Below, piece by piece: positions 22,892-26,527 of a stretch of 26,527 nt of DNA. Position numbers and translations under genes: made by a program. The number at the start of each line of letters is the position of its first letter. The stretch's first letter is position 1. The notes beneath the pieces are model-generated. The model made no database searches and had not been told where the DNA came from. It saw only the letters and a program-made list of their open reading frames with translations. This DNA comes from Prevotellaceae bacterium (GTDB lineage Bacteria > Bacteroidota > Bacteroidia > Bacteroidales > Bacteroidaceae). Location of the stretch: contig JAGKTZ010000026.1 in assembly GCA_021153165.1 (NCBI GenBank), positions 1 to 26,527 of the forward strand, in the 5' to 3' direction.

Positions 22892-25867
22892 TTAGAATGT
22901 CACGTCAACGCCCAACATAAACTGACGAGTTGCTGGATAATTACCTAAAGAGATATTACTATCAAGTTCAGGATCCGCACCCTTGAATGGAGTTACAGTA
23001 AAGAGGTTGCGAGTGATGAAGCTGAAACGAACGCTTTGGAAGAAGTTAGAAGCATCCATCCACTTCTTAGGCAATTCGTATGCCAATGTCAAGTCCTTCA
23101 AACGGAGGAATGAAGCATTTTGCAAGACGTGCGTATCGAATTGACTTTGGTATTGGAATGCTGGCAAAGATGCGAGGTCACCTGGTTGCTTCCAGATATC
23201 CAACATATCGCGATGACCATTGGTCTTGTTCATTTCCAAGTTAGACTTACCAGTCAACCAGAAATAGTCATTATCTACCATATACTTGCCTGCAACGAAT
23301 GCGAAGTTAGCATTCAAAGTCAAGCCTTTCCAGCCTGCTGCCAAGTTGAAACCACCAGTGTGAGGAGCGAAGCGACCCTTGCCTGTATCTTGGTAGAGGT
23401 TTTCGATTTGAGTTTCGTCCTTAGTCATAGTTTCAGGATTGAAAGTATGTCCAGCTTCACCCTTATGACCTACCTTGTACCACATTGGCTTACCATCTGT
23501 TTGGTCAACACCTGCGTAAACTGGCATGTAGAAGTTCAAACTCTTACCTACTACGTAGTTGAGGAGGGATGACTTCATTTCCCATTCTTGGAGACCGTAG
23601 AAGAGTTCGTCGATCTTGTTCTTGTTGTAAGCATAGTTTACACCGAAGTTCAAGAATGCGTCGCGAGTCTTGATGATGTCGTAAGAGAGTGTCAATTCGA
23701 TACCGCGGTTGCTCATTTCACCGATGTTGATAGCTTGGCTGCTGAAGCCTGTTGTAGTAGGAATGGGCACACCCATCAACATATCCTTAGTCTTACGGTG
23801 GTAGAAGTTAGCTTCGAGGTTTACTCTGTTGAAGAAGCTAGCAGTGAAACCAACGTTAGTTTGAATTTGCTTTTCCCAACCGAGTTCTGTGTTTGAAGGT
23901 TGTGCAAGCCCCCAACCTGGTACGCCACCATATTGAGTATCGCCGATCAAACCGAGGTGAGCGTAGTTACCGATTGCAGCATTACCTGTTGAACCGACAC
24001 TAGCACGCAATTCCAAGTTGTCCAACCATGTTGCACCACGCAAGAAGTATTCGCGCTTCATGTTCCACATCAAACCTCCTGAATAGAACATCGCAGAGCG
24101 GTTGGTCTTACCGAAACGTGAAGATTGGTCATTACGTACGGTGAAGTTAGCGAAGTACTTGTTCTTGTAGTTATAGTCTGCACGGCCGAAGAATGAAAGG
24201 AATTGGTAGTCAGAAGAACTTTCGCCTACGTCAGCGATAGTAGCTTCTGTCATGTTGCCAATCATCAAGAGGCGGTCGTCTGTAGAACCAGAAGCACCTG
24301 CTGAGAAACCTTCAGAATGATACTTGATACCTTCTTGACCGAGGAGGAATGTGAGGTCGTGATCTTCTGCGATCTGGAAGTTGTATTCCGCAGTATTAGT
24401 GATAGTCCATTGAGCTGAGCGTGAGTCAGAAAGAGAACGTGCTGCCTTGCCATCACCTGTAAAAGGAGCAATAGTTAACATTGAATATTTATACTTAGTG
24501 TTTGTTGCATACAAACCTAATTGAGACTTCAAATGCAACCCCTTTATCGGATTAATATCAACAAATGCTGTACCATTGTAAACGATATCATTCGTATTGG
24601 TAGGCTGAACGGCATCTAACCAATTTATATCCCACATATTACCGCTTAGATAATATTGATGCGTTTCCTCTACGCTAGGATGATAGGGATCCCAATATGC
24701 AGGGTAACCCATTGCCATAGTTGTAGCAGAATTCCAACCACCTTTAGAGAGGTACGCATTATTTTTACGCTTTGTGTAAATAATACCCTGATTTAATCCA
24801 ATATTCAACCAATCTTTAGGTTTAACGTCTAAATTTGAGCGAAGTGTATATCTCTCCATGTAAGAAACCCGGTCGATACCTTCGTTATCAAAGAACGAAC
24901 CACTTACGAAGTAACGAGTCTTTTCACTTGCACCACGCACAGATACGTCTGTTTGATATTGTGGAGCCGCATCATTGAAGTAATAATCTTGCCAATTTGT
25001 ATTAGCACCGTATGACTTATACTTCACATATTCTTCTGCACTAATAATCTGATTTTCCAACTGGAAATCAAGCAATTCTGCAGAATTCATTATTCCCTTA
25101 TTGATAGGGCTTGCCAATTGACTCCAACCAACTTTCTGACTAAGTGTTACTTGAGCTTTTTCACCAGCGCGACCTTTCTTGGTTGTGATGTAGATTACAC
25201 CGTTTGCCGCACGCGAACCGTAGATAGAAGTAGCAGATGCATCCTTCAAAGTTACTACGCTTTCAATATCGTTTGAGTTCATCAAACCGAGCATTGATAT
25301 ACCTGCGGGAGTACCGTCGATCACCACGAGGGGTTCGCTGTCTGCACCGAGAGATCCGACACCACGCACAGTGATGCTTGAAGCGTTGATAGAACCAGCG
25401 TCACTGGTTGAAGTCAAGACTTGCATACCAGCAACCTTACCTTGCAACGCGTCGGCAATGTTGGTTGAAGGCTTGTTAGCGATATCTTCGCTATTAACCT
25501 TAGTCACCGAACCAACCAAAGTACCGACCTTACGAGCCGAACCATAACCAACAACAACAGCTTCTTCCAAAACTTTTTCGTCGTCTTGAAGCACAACTTT
25601 CATGTTGCTGGCAATGCTTACTTGCTCTTCTTTTTTACCGATGTAAGTCACTTTCAGGTGCTTTGCAGATGCAGGAACGTTCTTCAAAGTGAAGTTACCG
25701 TTAGCATCAGTAGCGACAGCACCTTTTCCGCCTACCACACGTACTGCTGCGCCGATCACGGGTTCACCGCTAGCATCGAGGACGCGACCAGTTACGAGCT
25801 TCTGCGCTGAAGCAATACCTGCTGACAACAGCATGGTTGCTCCCAAAAGCACTAACTTTTTCTTCAT
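22892..25867 (-). CDS. SusC/RagA-family TonB-dependent outer-membrane transporter
   Basis: The 991-residue protein imports an oligomer through the outer membrane using TonB energy. In order: signal peptide (to about residue 21), carboxypeptidase-D-like domain (about 24-95), TonB-box region EEAVVVGYG (101-109), plug domain with LQGKVAGMQV, ITVRGVGSL, PLVVIDGTP and SIYGSRAANGVIYITTKKG (to about 232), then a 22-strand-type barrel ending in a C-terminal Phe (MLGVDVTF). Residues about 240-464 (minus-strand DNA about 25150 to 24475) use AAT, GAT, TTT and ATA codons freely, while both flanks favour AAC, GAC, TTC and ATC, so the gene looks mosaic. The frame is intact. The promoter is at 26038-26068. 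Confidence 0.97.
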   Translation of the reverse strand: MKKKLVLLGATMLLSAGIASAQKLVTGRVLDASGEPVIGAAVRVVGGKGAVATDANGNFTLKNVPASAKHLKVTYIGKKEEQVSIASNMKVVLQDDEKVLEEAVVVGYGSARKVGTLVGSVTKVNSEDIANKPSTNIADALQGKVAGMQVLTSTSDAGSINASSITVRGVGSLGADSEPLVVIDGTPAGISMLGLMNSNDIESVVTLKDASATSIYGSRAANGVIYITTKKGRAGEKAQVTLSQKVGWSQLASPINKGIMNSAELLDFQLENQIISAEEYVKYKSYGANTNWQDYYFNDAAPQYQTDVSVRGASEKTRYFVSGSFFDNEGIDRVSYMERYTLRSNLDVKPKDWLNIGLNQGIIYTKRKNNAYLSKGGWNSATTMAMGYPAYWDPYHPSVEETHQYYLSGNMWDINWLDAVQPTNTNDIVYNGTAFVDINPIKGLHLKSQLGLYATNTKYKYSMLTIAPFTGDGKAARSLSDSRSAQWTITNTAEYNFQIAEDHDLTFLLGQEGIKYHSEGFSAGASGSTDDRLLMIGNMTEATIADVGESSSDYQFLSFFGRADYNYKNKYFANFTVRNDQSSRFGKTNRSAMFYSGGLMWNMKREYFLRGATWLDNLELRASVGSTGNAAIGNYAHLGLIGDTQYGGVPGWGLAQPSNTELGWEKQIQTNVGFTASFFNRVNLEANFYHRKTKDMLMGVPIPTTTGFSSQAINIGEMSNRGIELTLSYDIIKTRDAFLNFGVNYAYNKNKIDELFYGLQEWEMKSSLLNYVVGKSLNFYMPVYAGVDQTDGKPMWYKVGHKGEAGHTFNPETMTKDETQIENLYQDTGKGRFAPHTGGFNLAAGWKGLTLNANFAFVAGKYMVDNDYFWLTGKSNLEMNKTNGHRDMLDIWKQPGDLASLPAFQYQSQFDTHVLQNASFLRLKDLTLAYELPKKWMDASNFFQSVRFSFITRNLFTVTPFKGADPELDSNISLGNYPATRQFMLGVDVTF

Positions 25868-25913
25868 AATATTACCATTAAATTAAACATGATTTTTCAA
25901 TCGAGAGAGGGTT

Positions 25914-25931
25914 TCCCATTTCTGTATGGGA
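25914..25931 (-). other. Small hairpin in the SusC leader
   Basis: TCCCAT (25914-25919) and ATGGGA (25926-25931) form a 6-bp stem with a 6-nt loop, about 46 nt ahead of the susC start in a leader of about 165 nt. There is no T-run on the minus strand. It may affect translation or stability, but the evidence is thin. Confidence 0.35.
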
Positions 25932-26037
25932 GAGTTTAGTTTGTTTAGTCTTTGTGTGCCTAAATTAAAACAAGAGAGAGAGTACTTCACTTCCTTTTAT
26001 CATCCAAAAAGGACTTATTACGGGAATGTAAGTTTTG

Positions 26038-26068
26038 CAAAAGTAGGTTTATTTTTTTATCCTGCAAA
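26038..26068 (-). promoter_or_regulatory. Promoter of the SusCD operon
   Basis: The minus strand reads TTTG (26065-26068), a 19-nt spacer and TACTTTTG (26038-26045), a full consensus match. The start near 26031 would give an unusually long leader of about 165 nt, room for post-transcriptional control. No sigma/anti-sigma gene or hybrid two-component gene is visible next to it. Confidence 0.75.
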
Positions 26069-26379
26069 CAAAAATCGATTTTTTTACTACATTTTTTTAC
26101 ACTTTTCTTCCATTTCTTTCATTTTGCCACAAAAAGACGGCATTTTTACCGCTTTTGTAAGCATTTTTGCGCTGCTATTTTTTATTTTGAAAGGAGAACC
26201 AACAACATTTTCGTGACATTTTGTGAGATTTAGGCAGATTTTTGAAGCGCGACGCAAAGTAAAGCACCAACAGAGCCTACAAAAAAGCAAAGAAAGAGAC
26301 TCTCAGCAGACCAAAACCAAACTCATGGTTGTCCTGAGCAAGAGGCGTGAAACAATTTGTTAATGGTTGTAAAATCGCA
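26069..26379. other. Divergent intergenic region without a recognised gene
   Basis: This is AT-rich DNA between the minus-strand SusC promoter and the plus-strand promoter at 26380. It contains a loose hairpin with arms CAAAAAGACGG and CCGCTTTTG near 26130-26158. An open frame of about 96 codons that crosses its left part has AT-driven composition and is not credible as a gene. Confidence 0.5.
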
Positions 26380-26411
26380 TTTGCATTTCGCTCGAAATTG
26401 TTGTATCTTTG
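26380..26411 (+). promoter_or_regulatory. Plus-strand promoter near the right end
   Basis: TTTG (26380-26383), a 20-nt spacer and TATCTTTG (26404-26411) fit the consensus exactly. It is the only strong plus-strand promoter I find and must serve a gene or small RNA that starts beyond or close to the window end. Confidence 0.75.
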
Positions 26412-26421
26412 TAGTACAAAG
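26407..26421 (+). promoter_or_regulatory. Perfect 7-bp palindrome over the -7 box and start site
   Basis: CTTTGTA (26407-26413) and TACAAAG (26415-26421) are perfect inverted repeats around a single G. The palindrome covers half of the -7 box and the expected start site, a good position for a repressor, although it could be chance. Confidence 0.4.
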
Positions 26422-26423
26422 GT

Positions 26424-26460
26424 GGGGAGTTGGCCGAACCAGGCTAATTCCCCCTTTATT
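26424..26460 (+). terminator. 12-bp hairpin with T-rich tail directly after the promoter
   Basis: Positions 26424-26435 pair with 26442-26453 over 12 bp (two G-U pairs) around the loop GAACCA (26436-26441). CTTTATTTT follows. It has the form of an intrinsic terminator but begins only a few bases after the expected start site, so it could end a very short RNA, attenuate the downstream gene, or protect the 5' end of the mRNA. Confidence 0.5.
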
Positions 26461-26478
26461 TTGCCCCAAATTCGGGTG

Positions 26479-26527
26479 AAAAAAGGGAAGACTTTGTGAA
26501 AATTTCGCGACGGCGCGTTGAAAAAAG
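26479..26527 (+). repeat. Dispersed structured intergenic element, copy C (cut by the window end)
   Basis: Its reverse complement carries the core TTTTTTCAACGCGCCGTCGC followed by GAAATTTTCAC, matching copy A at 27 of 31 positions by my count. The outer arm AAAAAAGGGAA is visible at 26479-26489, and its partner should lie past 26527. Like copies A and B, it is oriented so that the GTGAAAATTTCGCG strand is the sense strand of the neighbouring transcription unit. Confidence 0.6.

Noticed and set aside
25926..26216. A 96-codon plus-strand open frame in the SusC upstream region
   Set aside because: Low-complexity Phe-rich translation of AT-rich DNA. It crosses the SusC promoter and has no promoter of its own.

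Overview
The window looks like a chromosomal segment of a Bacteroidota (Bacteroidales, plausibly Prevotellaceae-like) bacterium of moderate GC. The evidence is a SusC/SusD pair, promoters of the Bacteroidetes type (TTTG about 19-20 nt upstream of TAnnTTTG), few Shine-Dalgarno sites, a long Bacteroidetes-type MraY, a penicillin-binding protein with a PASTA tail, and an RF2 with SPY in place of SPF. Every gene I accept lies on the minus strand, so the biological reading order runs from right to left. I see no insertion sequence, integrase, phage gene or CRISPR array.

From the right: 25.9-26.5 kb is a divergent intergenic region. It holds a minus-strand promoter for the SusC operon and a plus-strand promoter whose gene lies beyond the window. 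The plus-strand promoter is followed at once by a perfect short palindrome, a 12-bp hairpin and a partial copy of a dispersed intergenic element. The operon at 20.1-25.9 kb encodes a SusC-type TonB-dependent transporter, a SusD-type surface lipoprotein and a third, unrecognised lipoprotein, and it ends in a strong intrinsic terminator. The central part of susC has clearly different codon use from its flanks.

The block at 8.9-19.8 kb is a division and cell-wall (dcw) cluster: rsmH, an ftsL-like gene, ftsI with PASTA, murE, mraY, murD and ftsW. It appears to continue into a secreted cyclophilin and a small zinc-ribbon membrane protein. mraZ is missing upstream, and murG, murC, ftsQ, ftsA and ftsZ do not follow ftsW, so the cluster is split. 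Two full copies of the dispersed element sit in this area: one upstream of rsmH and one between mraY and murD.

The left part (0-8.8 kb) holds housekeeping genes: a tRNA-Glu/rpsT unit, recO, a secreted protein made of 22-residue tandem repeats, an M20 deacetylase of the ArgE' type, kbl (threonine/glycine metabolism), an acyl-CoA synthetase, prfB, a 47-residue membrane protein and a CYTH-domain protein. At the far left edge a stable-RNA-type promoter and a boxA-like sequence point leftward, which suggests that an rRNA operon begins just outside the window.

The most interesting unexplained signal is the dispersed element (12962-13048, 19950-20027 and, truncated, 26479-26527). Its core is conserved and its outer stems differ in sequence but remain paired, which is what a structured RNA or terminator/attenuator family would show.
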